A DNA stretch of 41,652 nt from Bacillota bacterium. Its GTDB lineage: Bacteria > Bacillota > Dehalobacteriia > UBA4068. The stretch lies in NCBI GenBank assembly GCA_030527285.1, contig JAUNBC010000013.1:1-41652 (forward strand), given 5' to 3'. The translations under genes and the position numbers were made by a program. Of the stretch, positions 6,798-14,856 are shown in pieces (the stretch's first letter is position 1; each line of letters opens with the position of its first letter). The notes under the pieces are model-generated. The model was not told the DNA's origin, made no database searches, and worked only from the letters and a program-made list of their open reading frames with translations.

Positions 6798-8003
6798 ATG
6801 AAAAAATCTTTATTGTTTTTGCTGGTCGTGATCAGCGCGTTGGCGTTAGTATTTGCCGGCTGCGCAGCTCCCGCTGAGGAAGAGGCTGAGGGCGATACTC
6901 CGGCCGTAGACGTCGTGAAAATCGGCTTTTTTGCTCCGATCACCGGCTCTAACGCTGCCGAAGGCACCGCCGCGCGCAACGCTTTCCAAATGGCGATCGA
7001 CAATGTCAATGAGTCGGGCGAGCTGCCCTATCAGATCGAGCTGATCATCGTTGACGATCAGAGCACCGAGTCTGTGGCCGTAGCCGGCGCTAATCAGATC
7101 GTGGCCGACGAGTTGGTAGTCGCGGCCTCCGGTTTCTGGAATTCCGGCCCCGCCGCCGCCGCTTCCGAAGTGTTCAAGGAAGCCGAGATCCCGCTTTTGA
7201 TCTGGGGAGCGATCCGCGAATCCCTGACTTCGGCCGAGAACTATCCTTATATCACCCGTTCCGCGCCTACCGACAAACAGGAGAACGAACCGCTGGCGGA
7301 AGCGGTACTGGATGAAATGGGCTATCAGGATTGGTTCATCGTATCCGACGCCAGCTCCTATGGCCAGGGCAATCTTGAGGCCTTCACCGCCGAATTGAGC
7401 GCGCGCGGTATCACCGCTCTCGGTTCTGAGGTAGTGCTGGAAGACCAGACCGATTTCTCCGCCGTGGTGGCAAAGATCAGGGAATCCGGCGCCAAGGCCG
7501 TATATTGCGGCTCCACCGTTAATATCGGCTCCCTGCTCAAAGAGCAGCTCTACTCTGCCGGCGTTACCGATATACTGTTCTGCGGTATTTCCGGCATGAA
7601 GACCGAAGACTTCTTCAAGATCTCCGCTGACGCCGCGGAAGGCGCTTTGATCGTCAGCCCCGGCATTATTCTCGAGGATAGCGTGGAAGGCCAGGCTTTC
7701 ATCGACGAATATACGGCGGAAGGCTTTGCCGAACCGATCGGCGCCTATACCCCCTATGCTTATGAAGCGGCCCTGATCCTGATCAACGCGCTGCGCAGCT
7801 GCGGCGATGCTCCGACGGCCGCCGCGATGGTCGATGCGATCCTCGCCAGCGAGACCACCGGCATCATGGGCACCACCACCTTCAATGAGATCGGCCAGAC
7901 CACCAATGTCGCCGCTTATCTGAACGTGGCGCAGGACGGCGCCTGGGTCCCCTATGAGGATTCCGAGTACGCCGACGGCACGCGCGCTTTTGGCGGCCAA
8001 TAG
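6798..8003 (+). CDS. livK: ABC transporter substrate-binding lipoprotein LivK
   Basis: 401 residues. AAGGAGGT ends directly at an upstream ATG (6789), so the ATG at 6798, nine bases further, is the better start. The lipoprotein signal ends FAGC (Cys at about residue 21), followed by an acidic linker. The mature part is a type I periplasmic-binding fold of the Leu/amide family: VKIGFFAPITGSNAAEG, AFQMAIDNVN, IVDDQST, then ASGFWNSGPAAAASEVF for ligand contacts. The lobe 2 segments FIVSDASSYGQGNLEAF and YAYEAALILINAL follow. It captures the substrate outside the cell for LivHM. A strong terminator-like stem follows the gene, consistent with binding protein being made in excess. Confidence 0.9.
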   Translation: MKKSLLFLLVVISALALVFAGCAAPAEEEAEGDTPAVDVVKIGFFAPITGSNAAEGTAARNAFQMAIDNVNESGELPYQIELIIVDDQSTESVAVAGANQIVADELVVAASGFWNSGPAAAASEVFKEAEIPLLIWGAIRESLTSAENYPYITRSAPTDKQENEPLAEAVLDEMGYQDWFIVSDASSYGQGNLEAFTAELSARGITALGSEVVLEDQTDFSAVVAKIRESGAKAVYCGSTVNIGSLLKEQLYSAGVTDILFCGISGMKTEDFFKISADAAEGALIVSPGIILEDSVEGQAFIDEYTAEGFAEPIGAYTPYAYEAALILINALRSCGDAPTAAAMVDAILASETTGIMGTTTFNEIGQTTNVAAYLNVAQDGAWVPYEDSEYADGTRAFGGQ

Positions 8004-8033
8004 TCTATGTGATCCAGCTCGCAACGAGCGAAC

Positions 8034-8075
8034 ACGGGGCGCGGTATAGCGCCGCGCCCCGTATGTTTTGTTTTT
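8034..8075 (+). terminator. Terminator-like stem between livK and livH
   Basis: ACGGGGCGCGG (8034-8044) pairs perfectly over 11 bases with CCGCGCCCCGT (8052-8062), followed by ATGTTTTGTTTTT. Because livH and livM follow on the same strand, partial termination here would lower permease relative to binding protein. Confidence 0.75.
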
Positions 8076-8110
8076 CGCCCATCCTTTACGGAAGGAGTTG
8101 GCTTTAGTTT

Positions 8111-9073
8111 ATGAGCTTATTTTTAGACCTAATAGTCAGCGCCATTTTGCTTGGCTGTACTTATACCCTGGTGGCGGTGGGATTTTCCCTGTTCTTTGGC
8201 GTGATGGACGTGGTGGTGTTCTGCTGCGGCGATATCGCTATTTTCGGCACCTTTGTCATATTAGGCACTTATACTATCATGCAGGGTACCGGTATGATCG
8301 GCAGCTGGCCCCTGATCTTCATCATACTCGCGCTGCTGATCATCGGCGCGGCCTGCTGCGCGGCGCTGGGTTTATTTGCGCATCGGGTGTCGATCAAGCC
8401 TTTTGAGAAATCCTCGGCTTTGATGCCGCTGCTGTCAACGATTGCCTTGGGTACGGTGATCAAAGAAGTGATCGGCCTGTTCTTCATGCCGGTCACCAAC
8501 GGTTTATCCGGCGTGTTTGCCGGCGAGAACGCGGTGACGGTGGTCAGCGGACGCAATCCGCAGGGCTTTCCGCAGCTGCTTTCGATAAACGGCAATACCG
8601 ACGTGCGCAATATCATCATCATTGCGGTGACGGTCGGCATATTGCTCGCCTTGTTTATTTTCCTCAATAAGACCAAAACTGGCCTCTCGATGCAGGCTAT
8701 TTCTCAAAATAAAGAGCTGGCGACGATGACCGGCATCAATGTTTCGCGTTCTGTCGTTTCCACCTTTGTCATCGGCGGTATCATCTTAGCCATCGGCGGC
8801 TTTTTGCTCGGCAATTATCAGACGGTGATGAGCTTTGATAACGGCGCGATGTTCGGCGTCAAGGGCTTCTCGGCGGCGGTGGTCGGCGGTTTGCGCAATA
8901 CCTGGGGCGCGATCATCGGCGGTATGCTGCTGGCTTTTGTCGAGACCTTTATCGCCGGCTATATCAGTAATGGCGCCGCCTATGCCAGTATCGTCGCCTT
9001 CGTCGTCGTCGTGGGATTCATCATCTTCAAGCCGGAGGGCGTTATCGGCGAGAAGACGGTGGAGAAAGTATGA
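8111..9073 (+). CDS. livH: Branched-chain amino acid/amide-type ABC transporter permease LivH
   Basis: 320 residues with about eight membrane helices. Typical LivH features are the N-terminal GCTYTLVAVGFSLFFGVMDVV, a coupling segment with GLSMQAISQNKELATMTGINV contacting the ATPases, and VKGFSAAVVGGLRNTWGAIIGG, followed by the end FKPEGVIGEK. AAGGAG at 8092-8097 precedes the ATG by about 13 bases, a little far. The stop overlaps the livM start. Confidence 0.9.
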   Translation: MSLFLDLIVSAILLGCTYTLVAVGFSLFFGVMDVVVFCCGDIAIFGTFVILGTYTIMQGTGMIGSWPLIFIILALLIIGAACCAALGLFAHRVSIKPFEKSSALMPLLSTIALGTVIKEVIGLFFMPVTNGLSGVFAGENAVTVVSGRNPQGFPQLLSINGNTDVRNIIIIAVTVGILLALFIFLNKTKTGLSMQAISQNKELATMTGINVSRSVVSTFVIGGIILAIGGFLLGNYQTVMSFDNGAMFGVKGFSAAVVGGLRNTWGAIIGGMLLAFVETFIAGYISNGAAYASIVAFVVVVGFIIFKPEGVIGEKTVEKV

Positions 9074-10299
9074 GCGGGGGGGCGAATAAGATGGCAAAGG
9101 AAAAAAAGCTCCCGCTGGAAAATCTGCTGGTAATCGCTGCGAATATCATCATGTTCGCTATCGTTTATTTCATGCTCAGCGCCAGCGAAATGGTCAGCCT
9201 GATCATTATCGCGGCGGTGATCGTCGGCCTGCTGCTGGCGGATAAGCAGGGCTATATCAACTGGCTGTTCGCATTATTCATCCGTCATAAGAAGGTCGCC
9301 TTCATCTCGGCGATGCTCTGCATCATCGCGCTGCCGCTGCTATTAGCCACAGAGCGCTATATCGCGCATATCGCCTGCATGGCGGTGATATACGCTATGG
9401 TCTGCCTCGGCTTGAACTTTCAGATGGGCTCCACCGACATGGTCAATTTCGCGCCGGCGGCCTTTATGGGTATCGGCGCTTATACGATGGCGGTTTTCAC
9501 CGTCAATATGGGCGTATCGCCATGGCTGGGCTTTTTATCGGCTATCGTGTTCAGCTGCATTGCCGGCATCCTGATCGGCCTGCCGACGCTGCGTACCAAG
9601 GGCTATTATCTGTCGCTGGTGACGATGGCCTTGCAGCTGGCCTTTACCCAGCTGATCAAGAATATCCCCTATTTGGGCGGACCCAACGGCATCTCCGGCG
9701 TAAAATCACTGAATATCGGGGAGTTCTTCTTCTACAAGAGCTATACGGTATTCGGGGTCAAGCTGGCTCCGCAAATACCGCTGCTGTTCCTGTGCCTGTT
9801 CATACTGGTGCTCATGGTCTATATCGCGATGCGCGTTTACGTCAGCCGCTGGGGGCTGTCGCTGAACAATATCGCGCAGGACGAGGTGGCGGCCGATTGC
9901 CTGGGCGTCAACTGCAACAGGCAAAAGCTGTTTGCCTTCGTTATCGGCTCCATTTTCTGCGGCATTGGCGGCGCGCTGTACGGCGGTCTGGCTTCCTTTG
10001 TCGGCCCCACAGATTTTACCTTCGCCCGCTCGCTGATCTTCATCTGCATGGTGATACTGGGCGGTATGGATAATCCCATCGGCACGGTGGTCGGCGCGCT
10101 GCTGCTGACCGTGATCATGGAGAAGGTGCGCTCTTTCGCCGATTACGGGCAGATCATCTATGCGGTGATATTAGTGACGGTGCTGATCGTGCGTCCCGCC
10201 GGTCTGGTGCCCAAGCGCGTGCGCGATTATTGCTCGCTGTTCAAGGGCAAGCTGCAGCGCAGCGGTAAAAAGAACGAAGCGGCGGCCAAGACAGAGTAA
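9070..10299 (+). CDS. livM: Branched-chain amino acid/amide-type ABC transporter permease LivM
   Basis: 409 residues, about ten membrane helices. Two N-terminal helices precede the conserved LivM core: VCLGLNFQMGSTDMVNFAPAAFMGIGAYT, with the coupling segment SLNNIAQDEVAADCLGVNCNRQKL (cited in part; motif at about residues 255-280). The end RPAGLVPKRVRD is followed by a basic tail. The start overlaps the livH stop; a second in-frame ATG at 9091 is also possible. It forms the heterodimeric channel with LivH. A strong terminator follows, so it ends the operon. Confidence 0.88.
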   Translation: MSGGANKMAKEKKLPLENLLVIAANIIMFAIVYFMLSASEMVSLIIIAAVIVGLLLADKQGYINWLFALFIRHKKVAFISAMLCIIALPLLLATERYIAHIACMAVIYAMVCLGLNFQMGSTDMVNFAPAAFMGIGAYTMAVFTVNMGVSPWLGFLSAIVFSCIAGILIGLPTLRTKGYYLSLVTMALQLAFTQLIKNIPYLGGPNGISGVKSLNIGEFFFYKSYTVFGVKLAPQIPLLFLCLFILVLMVYIAMRVYVSRWGLSLNNIAQDEVAADCLGVNCNRQKLFAFVIGSIFCGIGGALYGGLASFVGPTDFTFARSLIFICMVILGGMDNPIGTVVGALLLTVIMEKVRSFADYGQIIYAVILVTVLIVRPAGLVPKRVRDYCSLFKGKLQRSGKKNEAAAKTE

Positions 10300-10323
10300 T
10301 AAGCCGTACGCCTCCGCAAGAAT

Positions 10324-10377
10324 AAACCGCAAGCCCTATAAAGGCGCGCCGCCTTTATAGAGCTTGCGGTTTTTTTG
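10324..10377 (+). terminator. Terminator of the liv operon
   Basis: A 23-base left arm (10324-10346) starting AAACCGCAAGC pairs, with a small internal mismatch, with the right arm ending GCTTGCGGTTT (10350-10372), followed by a T run. A very strong rho-independent terminator 25 bases after livM. Confidence 0.92.
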
Positions 10378-10556
10378 CGCGCGTTTTGGGGCGTTCGCCT
10401 TCAGGCGGCGGGCGCTGCTATCCGCCCGGCTCCGAAAACAAGTAAGCGGCGGTTCTATTGCCGGGTCGGCGGTGTTGGCGGGGCTTACGGCGGGGTAAGC
10501 CCTCATATGTCTTAAAACATGAGACTGCAAAATTGTTATATAAATATCATTTATGC
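10378..10556. other. Gene-free stretch between liv terminator and next promoter
   Basis: GC-rich spacer without a credible gene. It contains one clean hairpin, GGGCTTAC (10481-10488) pairing with GTAAGCCC (10495-10502), without a T run. After 10503 composition switches abruptly to AT-rich sequence leading into the promoter at 10557. Confidence 0.45.
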
Positions 10557-10586
10557 TTGACATATATGCAAAAAATGCTTTATACT
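10557..10586 (+). promoter_or_regulatory. Sigma-A promoter of the FecCD/MoxR operon
   Basis: -35 TTGACA (10557-10562), 18-base spacer, -10 TATACT (10581-10586), in AT-rich DNA. TATACTT and AAGTATA (10608-10614) form an inverted pair around the likely transcription start, a possible operator. Confidence 0.75.
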
Positions 10587-10668
10587 TTATCAAGAATAGA
10601 TTATAATAAGTATATACTGTCTAAAGAATATAGTACGCCTCTTAATTAACGGCAGATAGAATTCTAAC

Positions 10669-10713
10669 AGGCTTTTGCTGACGAGCTTCCGAACCAATAC
10701 GCCGCAAAAGCCT
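10669..10713 (+). promoter_or_regulatory. Leader hairpin just upstream of the first permease gene
   Basis: AGGCTTTTGC (10669-10678) pairs perfectly with GCAAAAGCCT (10704-10713) around a 25-base loop. The hairpin ends 20 bases before the start codon. It has no T run. It could control initiation or bind a regulator; no known riboswitch core was recognised. Confidence 0.45.
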
Positions 10714-10733
10714 ACGCTAAGAGATGATCATTG

Positions 10734-11912
10734 ATGCCTGACCAACAAACGGAACAAAAAACAGAGCGCATTCGGTTACTCCCTTCACCCGAGCAGCAGA
10801 AATCGGGCATGGCGGAGCGGCAAGCCACGACGCGGCCGTCTTTGGCCGCCGTTTTATGTTTGACGCTTTTCTTTCTTTTTGTCTGCTCTTTGATATTCGT
10901 CATTCCTTATCAACGATGGTCGATGAATCCGGCCTATTTTTTTGAAGCTATCGGCAATCGCTTTGAGCAGCTGTATTTATTTATCACCGGCCAGTCCGGC
11001 GACTTTGCCGTTACAGTATACCAATATATAGCCGTGATGCTGGCCGGCAGCGCTCTGGCTTGCTGCGGCGCTGTTTTTCAAGGCGGCTTCCGCAACGTGC
11101 TGGCCGGCCCCTCTACCATGGGCGTGATGTCCGGCGGAACGCTGGGGCTGATGATATATTTGCTATTTTACTCTCCGTCCGCAACGTCTACCACCCTGCA
11201 AGCGTGGGCGCAGCGCGGATTTTTTGAGATCTTTGCCCAGCAGCTGATCACGCTGGCCGGCTGCATAGCCGGCGTAGGCTTGGTGCTGGCGGTAGCTACC
11301 GCTGCCGGACGAGGGCGGCTTTCCGCTACGGCCATGATATTATCCGGCACGGTTTTTTCCACGCTGACCGGCAACGCGGCGCAGCTGCTGCAATACTATT
11401 TGATCCTCACCGACCCCACCGACCCGCGCATCGACGCTATACGTAATCTGGTCATGGGCAGCTTTGTCAATATCACCTCCTGGCGGCACATATTGATGAT
11501 GGCTATACCGATACTGCTGTGTCTGGCGATCATGCTGCGTCTGCGCTACCGCATGGAGCTGTTCTCCCTCAATGATGATGAAGCGCTGGCCTCCGGCGTC
11601 AATGTGCGCCGGTTGCGCTATGCCATTGTGGCCGCGGGCAGCGTGCTGACTGCTGTGGTGATCGCTTTCTGCGGGCATATCGGTTTTTTAGGCTTTATGA
11701 TACCGCTGATCGGCCGCCGTATCTGCGGGCCGCAAATGGCCAAGCTGCTGCCGGCCTCCATTTTACTGGGAGCGATCGTGCTGGTCGTGGTCTATGACGC
11801 AGCCTATATCGCCGGCCTGCAGGATTACATAAACGTCTTTACCAGCGCGATCGGCGGCTTTACGCTTCTGCTGGCCTTGTTGCGGAAGGGAGGCGCGCGC
11901 CGTGCAGCTTAG
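10734..11912 (+). CDS. FecCD-family ABC transporter permease (subunit 1)
   Basis: 392 residues. After a 45-residue hydrophilic N-terminus there are about nine to ten helices of the BtuC/FecCD type. Family marks are the helix LAGSALACCGAVFQGGFRNVLAGPSTMGVMSGG (residues about 104-136), the coupling region LASGVNVRRLRY, and HIGFLGFMIPLIGRRICG. The substrate class of this family is siderophores, haem, corrinoids and other metal chelates. The start is taken at ATG 10734, with a TTG directly before it as an alternative. The ribosome site is weak. It overlaps the second permease by 11 bases. The long N-terminal tail is unusual for FecCD proteins. Confidence 0.85.
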   Translation: MPDQQTEQKTERIRLLPSPEQQKSGMAERQATTRPSLAAVLCLTLFFLFVCSLIFVIPYQRWSMNPAYFFEAIGNRFEQLYLFITGQSGDFAVTVYQYIAVMLAGSALACCGAVFQGGFRNVLAGPSTMGVMSGGTLGLMIYLLFYSPSATSTTLQAWAQRGFFEIFAQQLITLAGCIAGVGLVLAVATAAGRGRLSATAMILSGTVFSTLTGNAAQLLQYYLILTDPTDPRIDAIRNLVMGSFVNITSWRHILMMAIPILLCLAIMLRLRYRMELFSLNDDEALASGVNVRRLRYAIVAAGSVLTAVVIAFCGHIGFLGFMIPLIGRRICGPQMAKLLPASILLGAIVLVVVYDAAYIAGLQDYINVFTSAIGGFTLLLALLRKGGARRAA

Positions 11913-13056
11913 CAAGGAGCAGCTTCGTTTCAGCTGGCAGCAGGACAAGCGCAGACAGCGAAAACGCCTGCTGCGGATGATCGCTCTTACCGTAGCGGTA
12001 TTCGTTTTATGCCTGTGCTTTCGCTATAACGCCTATTATTTCAGCGATAAATTTGTGCCGGTAGAGTATTTTCGCAGCTATGTTTTAGCGGCGCGGCTGC
12101 TGCTTTCCCGCTTGCTGGATACGGCGTTGTGGCATCAGCGGGAGGAGCTGATCGCCGCGCTGGACGGCGTGATCTATGCCGGAGCCTTGGCGCAGCTGCG
12201 GAATATGCTGGTGGCCTTCGTTTCCGGCGCGGCTTTAGCGACGGCCGGCGCGATCTTTCAGACCGCCTATCGTAACCCCATGGCTTCGCCAAATCTGATC
12301 GGCGCCTCCGCCGGCGTGGGTCTGGGGAACGTGGTGGTGGTGATGGTTTGCTCTACTGCGGCGTTGGAAAACGTCTATCTGCGCTATGAATACTGCTATG
12401 CGTTCACCGTTATCTGCGTTGGCCTGGTATTGCTTTTAGGACGACTGGCGGGGAGCAGAGATAGTAACTATTCAATTTTAGAAATGGTCATGGCCGGCTC
12501 CATCGTTTCGCAGGTGATTCGCGTTTTCACCATGTATTTTATGTATAACCTGCCGGATGAGGAATTAGTGCTGTACGAGGAGATCAGCTTCGGCGTATAT
12601 AACTCCACGGATAAGTACAGCATGATCGTCTTTTTTTCTATTATGGCCATGTCGCTGTTGCCGGTCATGCTGATGCGTTATCGCCTGAACGCATTGGGCA
12701 TGACGCGACTGGAGACCGCTGCTCTTGGCCTGGATACACGCCGTTTGCGGACGATAGCGCAGATCTGCGGCGTACTGATGTCAGCCTGCGCTATGATACA
12801 TTGCGGGGAGCGTATCGGTATGGTCTCCCTGGTCATTCCCTATATCATCCGCCAAAGGCTGGGGCTTGATTTTCGTTATCTGGCGTTATACAGCGCGCTG
12901 GCCGGAGGTGTTTTGCTGCTGCTGTGCCGGCTGATCACCAGTTTTGTGATGATCGCCGACGCTCCGTTGCCTATCTCCTTTGCCATCGAGCTGCTGTTGA
13001 CCCCGTTATTCATGTTTATCCTCGCCACATACAGGAGGAATTCCGATGCGGATTGA
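11902..13056 (+). CDS. FecCD-family ABC transporter permease (subunit 2)
   Basis: 384 residues. GTG start with AAGGGAGG at 11885-11892, nine bases upstream and inside the preceding gene. A basic N-terminus is followed by about nine helices. Family motifs are VSGAALATAGAIFQTAYRNPMASPNLIGASAGVGLGN (about residues 108-144), AALGLDTRRLR for ATPase coupling, and IGMVSLVIPYIIR near the end. It should form a heterodimeric channel with subunit 1. It is diverged from subunit 1, so it is not a recent duplication. It overlaps the ATPase gene by 11 bases. Confidence 0.85.
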   Translation: MQLSKEQLRFSWQQDKRRQRKRLLRMIALTVAVFVLCLCFRYNAYYFSDKFVPVEYFRSYVLAARLLLSRLLDTALWHQREELIAALDGVIYAGALAQLRNMLVAFVSGAALATAGAIFQTAYRNPMASPNLIGASAGVGLGNVVVVMVCSTAALENVYLRYEYCYAFTVICVGLVLLLGRLAGSRDSNYSILEMVMAGSIVSQVIRVFTMYFMYNLPDEELVLYEEISFGVYNSTDKYSMIVFFSIMAMSLLPVMLMRYRLNALGMTRLETAALGLDTRRLRTIAQICGVLMSACAMIHCGERIGMVSLVIPYIIRQRLGLDFRYLALYSALAGGVLLLLCRLITSFVMIADAPLPISFAIELLLTPLFMFILATYRRNSDAD

Positions 13057-13867
13057 GCTGAATAATCTCAGCTGCGGCTACGACCGCCAAAAACCGATCG
13101 TTTTCGGCGTAGATATGACGCTTAACAGCGGCGACGTTTGCTGTATGCTTGGCCCCAACGGCGTTGGTAAAACCACGCTGTTCAAAACTGTTATCAATCT
13201 GCTGCCTCCCTTGAGCGGACAGGTGAGCATCGACGGCCAGAACATCCGCCGCTGGAATCCGCAGCAGGTCTCGCGCTACCTGGCTTATGTGGCGCAGGCG
13301 CACGCGCCGGTCTTTCCCTATCTGGTCAAAGAGGTGGCGATGATGGGGCGGCTGGGGCAGATCAACAGCCTGCGGCAGCCCAGCCGCGACGATCACGATA
13401 TCGTAGAGCAGGCTTTGGAGGACGTCGGGCTGCGGCACTTGCGGGATGCGCCTTATTCGCAGATATCAGGCGGCGAGCGGCAGCTGCTGATGATCGCGCG
13501 AGCTCTTTGCCAGCAACCGCAGCTGCTAATGCTGGACGAGCCGACGGCTAATCTGGATTACGGCAATATGCTGTTGGTCATGAAGACCTTGCGGCGCCTG
13601 GCAGACAAGGGTATGTGTATCATTTTTACTACCCATATGCCGGATCAGGCTTTTATGTGCGAGGCAAAAACGATCATGCTGCGGCGGGGGCAGGCGGCGC
13701 TCTTTGGCAACGCCGCTCAAGTCATCACCAGCCGCAATCTTTACGAAGCTTATCAGGCGGAAATCCAAATATTAGAGATCATCAGCGCGGACGGCATCCC
13801 ACTCAAAGTCATTGTGCCGCGGCTGCGCGAGGAACGGAGAGAAAACAATAGTGGAAAAGATATTTGA
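13046..13867 (+). CDS. FecE/BtuD-type ABC transporter ATPase
   Basis: 273 residues, usual for the family. AGGAGG is 8 bases upstream of the ATG. Walker A GPNGVGKTT is at residues 36-44, Q-loop VAQAHAP near 90, signature ISGGERQLLMIARAL near 135, Walker B LLMLDEPTANLD near 155, and switch TTHMPDQAF near 190. All active residues are intact. It powers the two FecCD permeases directly upstream. Its stop overlaps the start of the MoxR gene, so the importer and the MoxR/DUF58 module are translationally linked. Confidence 0.92.
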   Translation: MRIELNNLSCGYDRQKPIVFGVDMTLNSGDVCCMLGPNGVGKTTLFKTVINLLPPLSGQVSIDGQNIRRWNPQQVSRYLAYVAQAHAPVFPYLVKEVAMMGRLGQINSLRQPSRDDHDIVEQALEDVGLRHLRDAPYSQISGGERQLLMIARALCQQPQLLMLDEPTANLDYGNMLLVMKTLRRLADKGMCIIFTTHMPDQAFMCEAKTIMLRRGQAALFGNAAQVITSRNLYEAYQAEIQILEIISADGIPLKVIVPRLREERRENNSGKDI

Positions 13868-14852
13868 GCTTGAGCGAACTGACCTTGATTACGCAGCGCT
13901 GACGGCCGAGGAAGCCGCATGGGCCGGCGAGGCGGTCGCGGGCATTACCGGCAATATCAATACCGTCATCAAGGGCAAGCACAGCCAAGTGGAGCTGATC
14001 GTCATGTGTCTGCTGGCCGAGGGTCATGTTTTGATCGAGGACATTCCCGGCGTCGGCAAAACCAGCCTGGTATCGGCTTTGGCAAAAACGGTAGATTGCG
14101 AATATAAGCGTATCCAGTTTACGCCGGACGTTATGCCCTCCGATGTGACAGGCTTTTCCGTATACAATCAAAAAACCGGTGAATTTGAGTTTCGTCCCGG
14201 CGCCGCCATGAGCAATATCGTTTTGGCGGATGAGATCAACCGCGCCTCCGCTAAGACCCAATCCGCCATGCTGGAGATCATGGAGGAGCGTCAGGTCACG
14301 GCGGACGGGCATACATACAAGATGGAGCGGCCCTTTATGGTACTGGCCACGCAAAATCCCATAGATTCTCTGGGCACCTACAAATTGCCGGAAGCGCAGA
14401 TCGACCGTTTCATGATCAAGCTGTCGCTGGGTTATCCGGAATTTGAGGATGAGCTGCAAGTGGTGCTGTCCGGCAAGAAAGCCAAAGCCGAAATCGGGCG
14501 GGCTGTGAACGTCCGGCAAATCAACACGCTGATCGACCTGTGCGGTCGGGTATACGTAGACCGGCAGGTGGCCGCTTACATTGTGCAAATCGTCGAGGCT
14601 ACCCGCAGCCATGCCGAGATCAAGCTGGGCGCATCGCCGCGCGGCAGCATCGCCCTGTATGGGCTGGCTCGCGCCTACGCCCTCTCGCGGGGGAGGAATT
14701 ATGTGCTGCCGGACGACGTTAAGCTGCTGGCTCCTTATGTTTTGGCGCATCGGCTGATCCTGACTCACAGCGCGCAAACCGAAAAGCGGCAGCCACAGGC
14801 TATAATCAAAGATATTATCAGTCAGGTGGTCGTGCCCACAGGTCAGGTTTAA
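13851..14852 (+). CDS. MoxR-family AAA+ ATPase
   Basis: 333 residues from a GTG start at 13851, with GGAGAG ten bases upstream, overlapping the ATPase gene by 17 bases. Walker A GVGKTS is near residues 66-71, Walker B LADEINRAS near 124-132, sensor ATQNPID near 165, and the arginine-finger region EAQIDRFM near 185. These are standard MoxR features and the length is normal. MoxR proteins act as chaperone-like ATPases, often with a partner carrying a DUF58 or VWA domain, to insert metals or mature complexes. The DUF58 gene follows 4 bases later. Physical coupling to a FecCD importer suggests that it acts on the same substrate or on a protein that uses it (inference). Confidence 0.92.
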   Translation: MEKIFELERTDLDYAALTAEEAAWAGEAVAGITGNINTVIKGKHSQVELIVMCLLAEGHVLIEDIPGVGKTSLVSALAKTVDCEYKRIQFTPDVMPSDVTGFSVYNQKTGEFEFRPGAAMSNIVLADEINRASAKTQSAMLEIMEERQVTADGHTYKMERPFMVLATQNPIDSLGTYKLPEAQIDRFMIKLSLGYPEFEDELQVVLSGKKAKAEIGRAVNVRQINTLIDLCGRVYVDRQVAAYIVQIVEATRSHAEIKLGASPRGSIALYGLARAYALSRGRNYVLPDDVKLLAPYVLAHRLILTHSAQTEKRQPQAIIKDIISQVVVPTGQV

Positions 14853-14856
14853 GATA

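Noticed and set aside
10440-10733. Cobalamin riboswitch before the FecCD operon
   Set aside because: The conserved B12-box type segments could not be found; only simple hairpins are present.
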